DNA of 64,000 nt, taken from NCBI GenBank assembly GCA_963556255.1, contig OY744613.1:44625291-44689290 (forward strand). Direction: 5' to 3'. The number at the start of each line of letters is the position of its first letter. Within the stretch, counting starts at the first letter, position 1. The notes beneath the pieces are model-generated. The model worked only from the letters and a program-made list of their open reading frames with translations. It did not search any database and had not been told where the DNA came from. The position numbers and the translations under genes are program-made. Source of the stretch: Allolobophora icterica (taxonomy: Eukaryota; Annelida; Clitellata; Crassiclitellata; Lumbricidae). Of this stretch, positions 1 to 11,709 are shown one piece after another.

Positions 1-530
1 GTTTGTCCCCACAAGGATTCTTTATAGAGGCAAATGTGTGTGTGAGAATACGCAGATTGTATTCGTTTGATGAAACGTTTGTCCCCACATGGATTCTTTA
101 TAGAGACAAATGTGTGTGTGTGAGAATACGCAGACTGTATTCGTTTGATGAAACGTTTGTCCCCACAAGGATTGTGATTCGTTGCCCCTGAAACCTTCAT
201 ACAGTTTAATCTGGTTAGCGGAGGAATATTTCCAAACAAGGATTGTTTATACAAACAAATGTGTGTGTGAGATAATACGCAGGCTGTATTCGTTTGATGA
301 AACGTTTGTCCCCACAAGGATTGTGATTCGTTGCCCCTGAAACCTTCATGCAGTTTAATCTGGTTAGGGGAGGTATATTTCCCAACAAGGATTGTTTATA
401 GAAACAAATGTGTGTGTGAGATAATACGCACGCTGTATTCGTTTGATGAAACGTTTGTCCCCGCAAGGATTGTGATTCGTTGCCCCTGAAACCTTCATAC
501 AGTTTAATCTGGTTAGGGGAGGTATATTTC
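1..530 (-). repeat. Minisatellite, 77-79 bp and about 148 bp units
   Basis: Tandem units carry the core GTTTGTCCCCACAAGG followed by a GTGTGTGTGAGA stretch and GTATTCGTTTGATGAAAC. Cores begin near positions 1, 78, 155, 304 and 449, so the period is about 77 bp and then lengthens to about 148 bp where an extra block (GTTGCCCCTGAAACC...) is added. It is the reverse complement of the arrays at 10.4 and 39 kb. Short ORFs across it are by-products of the repeat. Confidence 0.85.
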
Positions 531-796
531 GCACAAACGCGTTGCAAATAGCTGATATACGGACGAACAATGGCAATGTCTTTATTACAATTGACTTAAA
601 GGCGATTGATCATCCTTCCCTCTATCTCACTCTGTATGTACTGTAGGTATGTAAAACAATCTAACAGTTAATAGATAGTTTCTACATACATACAGTGCAG
701 TAGTAACATACTTTTCCGCTTTGTCGTACCCAAGAAATGACATCTCGCACCCCTTGGGGTGGGGACTAACCACAGATTTGAACCCCTGCTCTGTAT

Positions 797-1012
797 CATG
801 CTATATTTATTTATTTATTTATTTCGAATATTTCTATAGCGCCTCTTCAAGCCTACTACTACTCAGAGGTGCTCCCGACTACAGCACTGATACTGTGTCA
901 GAGTTTTCACGCCGAAGCGCCACGAGCAATAAGGCGAGTGAAGGACTTGCCCAAGGTCCGTACGCAGCGGCTAGAGTGGGATTCCTGCTGGTATCAATAA
1001 GGCAAACATCCT
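797..1012 (-). mobile_element. LINE/SINE 3' end, inverted
   Basis: Read on the minus strand, this stretch contains CTTGGGCAAGTCCTTCAC and ends in GGCGCTATAGAAAT followed by a (TAAA)n-type tail. This is the usual 3'-end layout of L2-like LINEs and of SINEs that borrow their tails. No coding part is left. Positions 531-796 show nothing recognisable. Confidence 0.5.
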
Positions 1013-1104
1013 GAAGCTGTAGAGAGTGCAGAACTCCTTGGCTAGTTTTATAGTTTTAATTCTGCTAAAAAAAATTGCTGAAACAAAATTGACACTGTAA
1101 CGTT

Positions 1105-1519
1105 TTGCACACGACTTTATTTACAATTCTGCACACAAACCAGCAAACGTTTGAGGGAACATTTGCTAGAGTCATAACTAATACATCAAAATATGAACAT
1201 ATAACCTCTGTGTTTAAATCCTTGTATTGGCTTCTTGTTCAGCGAAGAATTAGTTTCAAATTGGGGCTCATCGTTTATAAAACTTTGACTTCCGGCCAGC
1301 CACAATGCTTAAAGTCAGTTCTTACTCCCACACTTACCATAAATCAACACGGTCATCTGATAATCTATGTCTGATCATACCTAAATCTAGAACTGTTCTT
1401 GGTGAACGAGTTGTTTTCAGTTGCTGGACCCAGTTTTTGGAACCCTCTCCCTGTGTCTGTGCGCTCTCCTAAATCATTTCGTTCTGAACTTGAAACTTAT
1501 CTCTTTAAAATTGCTTAAA
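1105..1519 (+). pseudogene. LINE reverse transcriptase C-terminal fragment (Rex/CR1-like)
   Basis: The translation contains the typical post-RT C-terminal region of CR1/Rex-type LINEs: a tryptophan-rich LYWLLVQRRISFKL block, then VYKTL, then in a shifted frame a segment resembling RTVLGERVVFSVAGPxFWNPLP, and finally a SFRSELETYLFKIA-like end. At least one frameshift and a stop separate the blocks, so it is a dead, 5'-truncated copy. The clade is tentative. From 1520 to about 2030 there is no gene; 1868-1960 holds a diverged unit of the TTGTGGGGAC minisatellite, matched again at 21783-21895. Confidence 0.6.
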
Positions 1520-2381
1520 TTTGCCTATCCACCATATGCTGCATCTCTGTCTTACAAACTGATCTTCTGGATATTGACGTGATTATCGCTTGGTTTTGGT
1601 ATGCCATCAGTTGATGCCTTGTGCATTATACACCGGCGCAATAGAAGTTACTAATTGCATTACGATACATTACTAATATAATACATTACCTTTGTCTCTA
1701 TAGACAATCTTTGCAGAGGCGAATGGTTGGTTAAGTTATAGACAGCCTAGTTAGGCTCACATATGCACACATATGCTTATCTCCATAGGCACTCCTTATG
1801 GAAACAAATGTCTTATCAATAATATTAAATACAACCTGCATAATTATTATGGGAGACTGAACCACACTTGACTCCACAGCCAAACCTTGTGGGGACCAAT
1901 GATTTTGAAGTTATGCGTGAAATTACTGTGTACATATTTATTCGTTAATGAAAATATCACTTAAGTCACTGATCAGGCTACTTATATTTAATTTAGTTTG
2001 ATAATTTCTAATATACTGTCACTGCAATATTTAAATTAAATGCAAAATGTAATTTGTGCTTTTAGAGACAACGAAAAAGATAAAAAATATTGTATAGACT
2101 ATGAACATTTCCATAAAGAAATCAATTCGTGCAATGTTCTGGGAAAAGTAACAATTTCGGAGTTTGTGTGCACGCACTCATCGTGAAATTTTGAGCTTAC
2201 ACAGACTAGACTGTATAAATAACATGGTTTATAGTCTATATTTGGTTCTCTCAACTGGTCAGCCCGAGGCCTGAGCTGTGTTTCATAAAGTAAGAACTGT
2301 CTTGTCACACGCAAAAATGCTGAAACTTCTTTGAAATGGCCTTATGTCTATACTGTCAAAGTGCCAAATATGTTTGGCCAG

Positions 2382-2727
2382 CCGGTGTCACGAACTAGAG
2401 GATCCCCGAAATTGCGTATCCCCCTTAGCGAAATGGATTATCCGGTTTAGTTTGAATTATTGGCGGTTTCTAAGTGTATTCAGTCGTAATGTTTGGATTT
2501 ATTGTACACATAAATTTTTTAAGTTGCATATCTTTATCTTGTACGTCAACCTGAAAATAATTTACTTGGTTTTGGTGATTTTGACTGGATTTTCGTCTTG
2601 GCTATCGTGATGCGTAGGACGACGGGGGATAGAACGGTTTATCCCCCGGATACTCTATACCGATTTATTCCATCCGCGGATATGCTCTATGGGGGATAGT
2701 CTATTTCGTGATGTATACCGGTGTCAC
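2382..2727. mobile_element. MITE-like insertion flanked by CCGGTGTCAC repeats
   Basis: Comparison with copy 2 shows about 330 bp of extra sequence here. The 10-bp string CCGGTGTCAC occurs at 2382-2391 and 2718-2727. The ends are imperfect inverted repeats: CACGAACTAGAGGATCCCC on the left, and CACGAAATAGACTATCCCC as the complement of the right end. The same terminal motif is found on the 1.4-kb element at 19501-20921. The exact boundary between terminal repeat and target duplication is ambiguous because CCGGTGTCAC may itself be terminal sequence. Confidence 0.6.
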
Positions 2728-2960
2728 CAAATTCAAGGTGTGCAGGGAATGTTATTCATTTCAAATAATTATGCTTGTACACCACTGTTACGGCCTATCT
2801 GGGACAGATCCCGACAGTCTTCAATCATTAGATTTAGTACTGGCCTCCATTCCTCCCTGACCGGCAGTATATGAGGTGAGCTTGGGTTGGCTAAAAGCTC
2901 AAAGTGGAAGTTACGGATGGTCGATCCGTAGCCGACCAAACGACAGAATAACAGATATCC

Positions 2961-4197
2961 CAGGCCCGTGTTAAGGGTCCTTGGGGCCCTGGAGCACTCT
3001 GTCATGTTGGGGCCCCTCCGTCCCATCCCTCCTCCTGTCTTCCCTTTTCATCCCCTCCTACCTCTTTCCTCTCCTCCCTCCCTTCCCTCTTCCGTAATTT
3101 AGAAATATTCAAATCGGCTCAGACTACAATCAAACACAAATTCAAGAACAATAGTAAGCACATTACTTTTACTCACGCAAATTTCGCATCATTACAGAGC
3201 AACAGCTCAGTGCAAAACTCAGTAAATGGATTGTCAAATTATTTTACTCTATAGTCAGTATTCATATTGGCTTTTTCATCATCAAACTGTCAACAAACAT
3301 GCAAACGGTTTATGGATACAGGCAGCAGGCTACAGCGACTCTGTCACTGCATCACAGTGATCACATTAGGGTTCTAGGACTTTTCGCCCCCGGAAGATTC
3401 GCCCCCGGAAGATTCGCCCCCGACATTTCGCCCCCGGGAAGTTTCGCCCCCGAAAGATAACTCACAATAGAGTAGATATCTTAAACGGGCGCTATATAAA
3501 TGTTCTGAATAAATAAAATAAATATATTTTGAACAAATGATACAAAACACGATCTGCCGACAATTTTCGGCTCACTACCATCCCTGTATAGGCCTACTTA
3601 ATTTCCACTCACAGTCATAGCGCTCGTGAAATAGACTGGTGGCCTACGCTTGGCCTTCGAGTGGCGCTTTAGAAGTTTGGAGATAACGATTACGATTACG
3701 ATAGGCATACTATCAGAAACTATACTACTTTGAAAGAACGTCGTCAGTTTTGGGGTGTTAACACTTCGAGATTTCACTTCACTTGTTCGCGCTGTGCAGC
3801 ACATTTAAACAACCCACTGGCGTAGGCCTAGGCCTACTTGTGAGCACTCGACATTATTGAATGATTCAATGCTTTAAGTTGTAATGACAGAAACTAGAGC
3901 AAAGTTGCCGTAGTTAGTTAGCTACGCGCAAGTCGGCACAACACGTAAACGAAATGATTATGTAACCACAGAGATAATTAAAATATTTAGTCGACATTAG
4001 TAGGGCCTATTCAGGCTGAGTGCAAAGTAAGGTGACTTGTCGCCACATTTTCGCCAAAATTATTTTCTTTTTTTTACCAACAGTTAATTCAATTTGCATT
4101 TTGAGATGCAAAAAAACCACTCATATTTGGGGGCCCCTTAGTCGTCGGGGGCCCCGGAGCATGTGCTCCGTGTGCTCCAATGGTTAACCCGGGCCTG
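2961..4197. mobile_element. Non-autonomous hAT-like element, 1237 bp
   Basis: The ends are inverted repeats: CAGGCCCGTGTTAAG on the left, CAGGCCCGGGTTAA as the complement of the right end. They are flanked by a perfect 8-bp target duplication AGATATCC (2953-2960 and 4198-4205), the hAT hallmark. It sits inside decayed copy 1, whose sequence continues uninterrupted when the element is removed. No transposase is recognisable inside. The interior holds four to five copies of a TTCGCCCCCGGAAGA motif (about 3386-3460), a GGCGCTATATAAATG LINE tail (3486) and an ATTACG-tailed LINE 3' end (about 3624-3705). Confidence 0.85.
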
Positions 4198-4317
4198 AGA
4201 TATCCGTTATTATATTGTTTGATTAGAACAAATCCACTTGAATAACATACTAAGTGCAGAAGCGTGAAGTAGCTACAGCAACCGTTATAGTAGTGAGATT
4301 AGAATAAGACATGACAT

Positions 4318-4430
4318 TTGTAATTTATAGTGTAATGTAATGTAATGTAAATCTTCGAAATTTCTCAGCGCCACACAAAAGCCACGTCAGGGAGACCAGC
4401 TTATTCACCGGCGCTATACAATATCAAGTC
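4318..4430 (-). mobile_element. ATTACG-family LINE 3' end, inverted
   Basis: On the minus strand it reads through a GTGAATAAGCTGGTCTCC motif and a GCGCTGAGAAATTTC-like segment toward a (TTACA)n tail. This is the same 3' end as at 3624-3705, 5075-5157, 27600-27675 and, inverted, 49385-49460. Between 4431 and 4850 I see nothing else. Confidence 0.5.
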
Positions 4431-4842
4431 CGCAATAGCCATGTCTGCCTTATCCATTCCGGTGCCAGGTCAGAGTCCGGGGAGGTCAAGCCGAGGAGAC
4501 AGCAGGGTGCTACGGTGGTAATCGGTGATGATGGTGGCTGTGTGGTGGCGCAGAAATGGAATCAGGGTATGACAGCTTAAAGAGTTAAACAGCTTATAGT
4601 GGCATACAGGTACATGTAGCAACTTCATTGTGTGTTTGAGTATCTGCGTTAGAGTGATAATTTCATAAACTATTTGAGGAGAAATTTAAGGAAAATGATT
4701 ATAGCATAAACTATTTACAACATGAATAGTTCAAGGCGTTTCTCTGTGGATGAAAGACGTCTTATTATGCAACTTAATCTGGCCGGGGAAAAGTGCACCG
4801 TGATAGCCAGCTAGATAATGTGAATTATATAGCATTAGGCCC

Positions 4843-4844
<2 letters not shown>

Positions 4845-4902
<58 letters not shown>
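4845..4902. repeat. (TTA)n microsatellite
   Basis: Uninterrupted TTA trinucleotides for more than 50 bp. Confidence 0.95.
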
Positions 4903-5160
4903 GAACATTTTTAACGCGCGCAAGTCACACAGAAATGCGAATCTGAGGCGCGGTTAGTTAGCCGCCACATGCAGAGCAGTTAGATTTCCATATGTTTGAA
5001 AGCGTGTGAGAAATAGTGAGTTTTAAGGCGTTTCTTGAAAGAGGAAGTAGAGGTCGAGCAGCGGATAAATACTGTGAATAAGCTGATTCCCGCTACTTCG
5101 CTCTTTGGGGCTCTGTAGAAACCTCGAGATTACGATTTCGATTACGATTACTGTACTTCC
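4903..5160 (+). mobile_element. LINE 3' end with (GATTAC)n tail
   Basis: Contains GTGAATAAGCTGATTCCCGC and CTGTAGAAACCTCGAGATT, then a short GATTACG repeat. The same 3' end follows a recognisable LINE ORF at 26550-27680, so this is a 5'-truncated copy or a SINE with the same tail. ORFs on both strands here have no recognisable product. Confidence 0.55.
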
Positions 5161-5599
5161 GATGGCGTTCCTAAATACATTGCAAGATGCAAGAGGTAAA
5201 CAATCCCAAGCAGCTGGTGCCCTAGCGTTTATGGACAGATTAATAGATGAAGACAGAGGAATCAACGCATTAGGCCTTCAGCGTTTATTGCTTAATGAAC
5301 CTGCGTACTCATAAACTCATTAATAGCCACATCAAGTGCACGCGCGTGCAGAGGTGGGAAGCGGCGCCGCCCGAATTCAACGTATGCTGAGATCGAGGTC
5401 ACTGACATTGTCGTTAACGCTGAAATCGCCCTGTACACCACTGTGTACACCGTCTACCCTAGCGCCTACGACAGACGCCGAACATCACTGTCTTCTTATA
5501 AGAATTCACCACACTCCTCTCCACTGCTGGCAGTATACCCCTCTACTCTTTCTTCATGGGCAAAATTACTGTCCTTCATCTCTCTTTTCAATCACTAGA

Positions 5600-6034
5600 G
5601 TATACTGTCCTAAAAATATTTGAACTATACCTGAAGCTCACGCAAAAAATTCATGGTTCAATTGTCTCCTTCATGCTCTCAAATCATCTCGCAGTCGTCT
5701 GGAATGAGCATAGGCCTACAGACGTTCTGGTGATCTCGCTGTATTTAATTGACTTAAAACCTTGACTAATAGATACTACAGCCAACTTCTGTCATCCAAA
5801 AAACGCCTCTTCTCATCTCTTGTTCACTCAATTCCATCCAATCCTAGAAATCTTTGGAAAACCATAAACAATGTTCGTCACCATGACTCCTCTCACCCCT
5901 CCCAAACTATGGCACATGTATCCATTGCCGACTCCTTTGCATCATTCTTCACTGACAGTTTTCTCCCTCCATGTCTCACAACAGACTCTCCTATAAAAAA
6001 AATCAACCTCTATCAACTCTGCCCCCCCCCTTAG
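5600..6034 (+). pseudogene. L2/CR1-type LINE fragment, endonuclease-RT linker
   Basis: The reading frame from 5762 encodes TNRYYSQLLSSKKRLFSSL, then NPRNLWKTINNVRHH and IADSFASFFTDSF. These are the standard blocks just before the reverse transcriptase domain in L2/CR1 LINEs. The upstream block (SSRSRLE, followed by a stop) lies in another frame between about 5640 and 5760, so the copy is frameshifted. Neither the endonuclease catalytic core nor the RT palm follows; the sequence ends in a C-rich run and then unrelated DNA. Positions 5161-5599 contain no convincing gene. Confidence 0.65.
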
Positions 6035-6200
6035 GCGACCACTACGACGCAAATTGAATGCAGTTTCACTAGAATGACTAGATCAGTTCGAAATTATTTG
6101 ACGAACATTGCATGTAAGTATTAAGGTCTAGTTCTCTTAAATCAGCTGAATTTGGCTATTTATTCTTTGGAGAATGGACAAGTCCATACAATATTTTATG

Positions 6201-6204
<4 letters not shown>

Positions 6205-6273
<69 letters not shown>

Positions 6274-6488
6274 TGTAGAGCGCCTACATGATCGATTGTT
6301 AATGGAATCGACAGGTTTCGTGAACAAACATATATGCAGCAGGCGGAAACTAGATACAGAAAATATATATATGTATGTATATATATATATATATACATAC
6401 ATATATATATTTTCTGTATCTAGTTTCCGCCTGCTGCATATATGTTTGTTCACGAAACCTGTCGATTCCATTAACAATCGATCATGTA
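6205..6488. repeat. (TA)n tract plus ~100-bp-arm palindrome
   Basis: After a 65-bp TA tract, the block at 6271-6380 is repeated as its reverse complement at 6381-6488, meeting in an ATGTATGTATATATA centre. The arms include CCTGCTGCATATATG and CAATCGATCATGTAG. A third, direct copy of the right arm lies at 6975-7088, where it continues into GCGCTCTACAGTG and another TA tract, mirroring the left arm's start. ORFs here are rich in Tyr/Ile because of the TA repeat and are not genes. Confidence 0.85.
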
Positions 6489-7085
6489 GATGGTAGCGTC
6501 TCATCTAGAGGTAGGCCTAGTAATTCAGATCGAGTCCTGGCTAAAAGCAATACATGAATACAGTTCCGTGGTAAATAAATTAAATCAAACAGAAGCTACT
6601 GCAAGGATAAACTGAGTGTTCATAATATACATGACACAAGCAACTAATAGGGTGCAGTTAGTATGAATTTCTCAGTAAGTCTAGTGAATCCAGTGGGCGG
6701 ATAGAAGGGAGGAAGGTGAAGAGGAAAGAAGAGAGGTAGAGCGAAGCCACTATGAAGAAAAAATAGAAGGATAAGCCAAGTGTTTATGATATTATCATAA
6801 CATAGATAACTGACACAGACAAGGTACAGATAGCGTGAATCCCTCAGTCAATGTAGTCTATACAGTGAGTCGATAGTAAGTAAGGAAGACAATAGCGAGA
6901 AAGAGAAGAAATGAATGATACGAGTGAAAAAGCTTTATCTAATGTCGAAGTTTAAGAGAGCTTATCCTCCTAATATATATACATACATATATATATTTTC
7001 TGTATCTAGTTTCCGCCTGCTGCATATATGTTTGTTCACGAAACCTGTCGATTCCATTAACAATCGATCATGTAGGCGCTCTACA

Positions 7086-7121
<36 letters not shown>

Positions 7122-7301
7122 TGTTCTGAATTAGCTTGTTCGCTATGTGGGAAGACTTTCCACTTTAAATGTTGCCCGACTGATGGGTAGACCCGGCATC
7201 GTGGTTGTGTGCATCTTGCACTACGGCCCTATTTCCTTTCAATCGTATAATTGATAACAGTGCATTTGTTAGGTACGCTTCGTCGGCCATACGAATGCTA
7301 A

Positions 7302-7462
<161 letters not shown>

Positions 7463-7675
7463 TATTTTCTTTATTTAAGCGCCTGCTAACCGCACTGCGC
7501 TTTACATGTACAAGTTATGCGATAAATCTTAACTACTAACAGAACAGACAGCCTGCAATACACGGCGCAATTGCAGCCTACAAAGCTGTCCGCCTACGGG
7601 GCTTGAACTCGCTACCTCTCGCACTCTACGCCAGATGTTATCCAATGCGCTATCGGTGATGCTAATCATTGCTAC
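7463..7675 (-). mobile_element. tRNA-derived SINE
   Basis: On the minus strand a tRNA-like head is visible: an A-box-like ATAGCGCATTGG and a B-box-like AGTTCAAGCCC about 40 bases apart, with the spacing of a pol III internal promoter. A body ending in GCGCTTAAATAAAG follows, then the (ATT)n tract. It does not fold into an intact tRNA by eye and is read as a SINE. Confidence 0.6.
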
Positions 7676-8210
7676 GACTCCTTCACTGAGTCTTAGGAGG
7701 ATAAGCTCTCTTAAACTTCGACATTAGATAAAGCTTTTTCACTCGTATCATTCATTTCTTCTCTTTCTCGCTATTGTCTTCCTTACTTACTATCGACTCA
7801 CTGTATAGACTACATTGACTGAGGGATTCACGCTATCTGTACCTTGTCTGTGTCAGTTATCTATGTTATGATAATATCATAAACACTTGGCTTATCCTTC
7901 TATTTTTTCTTCATAGTGGCTTCGCTCTACCTCTCTTCTTTCCTCTTCACCTTCCTCCCTTCTATCCGCCCACTGGATTCACTAGACTTACTGAGAAATT
8001 CATACTAACTGCACCCTATTAGTTGCTTGTGTCATGTATATTATGAACACTCAGTTTATCCTTGCAGTAGCTTCTGTTTGATTTAATTTATTTACCACGG
8101 AACTGTATTCATGTATTGCTTTTAGCCAGGACTCGATCTGAATTACTAGGCCTACCTCTAGATGAGACGCTACCATTGTAGTTGCATTGAACATGGATCG
8201 ATTCGGTTCT

Positions 8211-10195
8211 ACATATGTTTTTGATGACTACGTCATGTAATGGGTCACTAGCTGTCCACGTCAACAAAGGGTTTTGGTCATATGACTGCTATATAGATGA
8301 GCTAATTAGTTTAATGCTAGATGAGACTCTTGTGCCATTAGATTTTTAAATAGGCTAGACGTGAACTTCAGCGGTATTGGATGATTGTGTCATGAGCTCG
8401 GTCTATAGCCAACCACCTTTAGAAAGATTTTGTCTCTGTAACTAATATACTGATACACTCATGATTTGATTCATTTATTGCAAGATGAGACTTCTTTACT
8501 ATATGTTCACTAGATAAGTTAGACCTGGACTACAGCTCATTCATTTATTGCTATTCATTCGTTACTATTTGTACTATTTCTTTACTTCTGTAGTCTGACT
8601 TGGAATACAGCTGTATTTTAATGACAATGTCACGTTCTCAGTTACTAGCTGTCCACCCTATAAAAAGGGTTTGTAAATGATATACCCATGATCTGGTTCG
8701 TTTATTGTAAGATGTGACTTCTGTACTATTTATGTAGCCTACTAAATAAGTTAGACTTGGACTACAGCTGTATTTTGATAACAGTGTCATGTACTCAGTC
8801 ACTAGATGTCCATCTCTAAAAAAGGGTTTTGTTTTTGTTACTGATATACCCATGATCTGGTTCGTTTATTGTAAGATGTGACTTCTGTACTATTTTTGTA
8901 CTAAATAAGTTGCACTTGGACTACAGCTATATTTTGATAACAGTGTCATGTACTCAATCACTAGATGTCCATCTCTAAAAAGGGTTTTGTCTTTGTAAAT
9001 GATATACCCATGATCTGGTTCGTTTATTCTGTACTATTTATGTACTAAACAAGTTAGACTTGGACTACAGCTGTATTTCGATAACAGTGTCATGTACTCA
9101 GTCACTAGATGTCCATCTCTAAAAAGGGGTTTTGTCTTTGTAAGAGTATACCTACTGTCATATACATGATCTGATTCGTTTATTGTAAGGTGATACTGTA
9201 CTTCTGTACTATTTATGTAGTAAATACGTTAGACTTGGACTACAGCTGTATTTTGATAACAGTGTCATGTACTCAGTCACTAGATGTCCATCTCTAAAAA
9301 GGGTTTTGTTTTTGTTACTGATATACCCATGATCTGGTTCGTTTATTGTAAGATGTGACTTCTGTACTATTTTTGTACTAAATAAGTTGCACTTGGACTA
9401 CAGCTATATTTTGATAACAGTGTCATGTACTCAATCACTAGATGTCCATCTCTAAAAAGGGTTTTGTGTTTGTAAATGATATACCCATGATCTGGTTCGT
9501 TTATTCTGTACTATTTATGTACTAAACAAGTTAGACTTGGACTACAGCTGTATTTCGATAACAGTGTCGTGTACTCAGTCACTAGATGTCCATCTCTAAA
9601 AAGGGTTTTGTCTTTGTAAGAGTATACCTACTGTCATATACATGATCTGATTCGTTTATTGTAAGTAGATACTGTACTTCTGTACTATTTATGTAGTAAA
9701 TACGTTAGACTTGGACTATGTGCTGTATTTTGATAACAGTTTCATGTACTCAGTCACTAGATGTCCATCTCTAAAAAGGGTTTTGTCTTTGTGACTGTCA
9801 TACACATGATTGGATTTGTTTATTGCAAAATAAGACTTCTGAAGTACTATTTATGTACTAAATAAGTTAGACCTGGACTACGGCTGTATTTTGATAACAG
9901 TATCATGTGTTCAGTCACTAGATGTTCATCACTAAAAAGGGTTTTGTCTTTGTAACTGTCATACACATGAGTTGTTTCATTTATTGCAAAATGAGACTTC
10001 TGTACTATTTGGTTACTAGACAAGTTAGACTTGGACTAGGTCTACAGCTGTATTTTGATGACAATCTCATATGCTCAATTACTAGCTGTCCATTTCTAAA
10101 AAGGTTTTGTCTTTGTGATTGTCATACACATGATTTGATTCGTTTATTGAAATATTAGACTTCTGTACTATTTGTTTTTACTAGATAAGATAATA
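8211..10195. repeat. Satellite array, 144-175 bp monomers with 478-bp higher-order period
   Basis: About eleven monomers share CACTAGATGTCCATCTCTAAAA, GTTAGACTTGGACTACAG and CTGTATTTTGATAACAG. In the centre the spacings are 160, 144, 175 and then 158, 145, 174 bp, so three unlike monomers are repeated as a block of about 478 bp. Monomers at both edges are more diverged, as expected for a satellite homogenised in its middle. No coding content. Confidence 0.9.
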
Positions 10196-10409
10196 TTTAG
10201 GGGTGGCCCTCGAGCTGTAAAGTTTAGAATATTAGGCCTATGATACTTCGTACAATGGGAAATGGTGTAATGCTTCATAATAAGTAATCGTCAGTAATGG
10301 AACTAGTTAATGTATATTGTTTAACAGAATGTCTACTTTCTACCTGTATATTAATGTAAAAATTAACAACTAATGTTCAGAAATGTACTATCATTCTTTT
10401 CGCAAGCTC

Positions 10410-10918
10410 TCTATAAGCAAACTTCGTGGGGACAAACGTTTAATTAATGAATACAGACTGCATATTCTCACACACGCACACATTTGTCTCTATAAGCAAA
10501 CCTTGTGGGGACAAACGTGTAATTAATGAATACAGCCTGCATATTCTCACACACGCACACATTTGTCTCCATAAGCAAACCTTGTGGGGACAAACGTGTA
10601 ATTAATGAATACAGCCTGCATATTCTCACACACGCACACATTTGTCTCCATAAGCAAACCTTGTGGGGACAAACGTTTTATCAAATGAATACAGCCTGTG
10701 CCTATTCTCACACACATTTCTTCATAGGGCCTACACAATACTTGTGGAGACAATATTCAAGTTAATCAAAACAATAGTTTCTAGTAAATAAATGAAAAAC
10801 GTCATGAGTATTATAACAATTTCTTATAATAAGTATACTAATACTAAATTGGGGCACATCTATTTACACTAGGCTTGGCAATTATTCTTGGCTTGCCCAA
10901 GGTTTTGAATTTGGTGCT
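10410..10918. repeat. 79-bp minisatellite with conserved flank (copy at 39 kb)
   Basis: About four units with the core CTTGTGGGGACAAACGT and CACACACGCACACATTTGTC, spaced 79-80 bp. The following 210 bp (10700-10918, beginning TTCATAGGGCCTACACAATAC) are nearly identical to 39482-39690. The shared unit ends at TTTTGAATTTGGTG, after which this copy runs into an L2-like LINE while the other copy does not. Confidence 0.9.
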
Positions 10919-11708
10919 GTCCCTGAGATTGTCCAGGCCACGGAGACCTTGGAAGCTGGATGTCCTGAAACCGCCTGAGGCCCAACCCGAGCAAGACGCA
11001 GTTCATCTGGCTGGGTACGCGTCAGCAGCTTGAAAAATTAACCTTGAGGCTTTAGCTCTCAAGTTCCCTCTGGTCTCCTTTGCCTCCTCTGTTCGCGACC
11101 TTAGCGTTATCCTGGAACAGGAACTCACGTTCGCCCGCCACATTAACACCTGTCGCGATTGCTACTACCAACTGCGCCAGCTTAGGGTGGTTTCTCGTTA
11201 TTTGTCACAGGGGGCTGCCTCTACCCTTGTACATGCTTTTGTAGTCACCCGTCTTGACTATTGTAGTGCCCTTTACGCTGGCCTCCCAGCTGTCCGGGTT
11301 GGGTGCCTAGATCGGGTCCTTCGAGTAGCTGCGCGCCTCATTGGCCGTATTCTTAAATTTGGCCAGGTGTCTGAGTTTTTGCGGGATGTCCTGCACTGGC
11401 TTCCATTCCCACTATGGATCACGTATAGGGTTTCTGCGCTTGTTAGGCGCTGCCTGGAGGGACTCGCGCCCCCATACTTGCAGGACTTTTGTCGCCCTAC
11501 ATCTGCTGTACAGCGGCGATCCAACCTTCAATCAGCTGACCAAGCTGTACTCATGATCCCTCACTCGCGTACCGCAATCATGCAGCGCCGCTCATTCTCT
11601 GTTGCTGGCCCTACGACCTGGAATGGGTTTCAATCTCGACACTCAACAGTCATGCCGCTGCTAAGCGTGCAAGATAACATTTCTGCTGCAATGGAAGAAA
11701 ACAGCTAG
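10919..11708 (+). pseudogene. L2-like LINE, RT thumb to C-terminus
   Basis: The open stretch 11187-11708 encodes SRYLSQGAASTLVHAFV, TRLDYCSALYAGLP, VLHWLPF, APPYLQDF and IMQRRSFSVAGPTTWNG, the standard region after the palm of L2/CR1 reverse transcriptases. Upstream, in shifted frames, are NPSKTQFIWLGTRQQ-like and SSVRDLSVILEQELTF-like blocks. The copy is 5'-truncated and frameshifted. The same family appears at 26296-26545, where the 3' tail is GGCGCTATATAAATG. Confidence 0.75.
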
Positions 11709-11709
11709 A

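Larger units (their letters stand above)
2036..4260 (+). pseudogene. Decayed copy 1 of the Tudor/recombinase gene terminal exon and 3' flank
   Basis: Starting near 2036 the sequence matches the end of the last intron and the last exon of the gene ending at 35299, including TGCTTTTAGAGACAA at the intron/exon border and a CATTTCCATAAAGAAATCAATTC block. Stops and frameshifts destroy the frame. Downstream it matches copy 2 (13116-13870) through CTCTCAACTGGTCAGCC and TGTTTCATAAAG, with breaks at 2382-2727 (MITE) and 2961-4197 (hAT). Homology resumes after 4198 (ATATCCGTTATTATATTG). It could be a remnant of a duplicated gene or the 3' end of a mobile element carrying the family. Confidence 0.7.

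Noticed and set aside
1..530. Telomere-type or protein-coding repeat
   Set aside because: The unit is 77-148 bp, not a hexamer, and the frames differ from unit to unit.
5023..5314. Two overlapping ORFs near a LINE tail (for example MAFLNTLQDARG...)
   Set aside because: They overlap on opposite strands, start in a LINE 3' end and show no recognisable domain.
8211..10195. A CRISPR-like direct-repeat array
   Set aside because: Monomers are 144-175 bp without a short constant repeat plus unique spacers, and the context is animal DNA.
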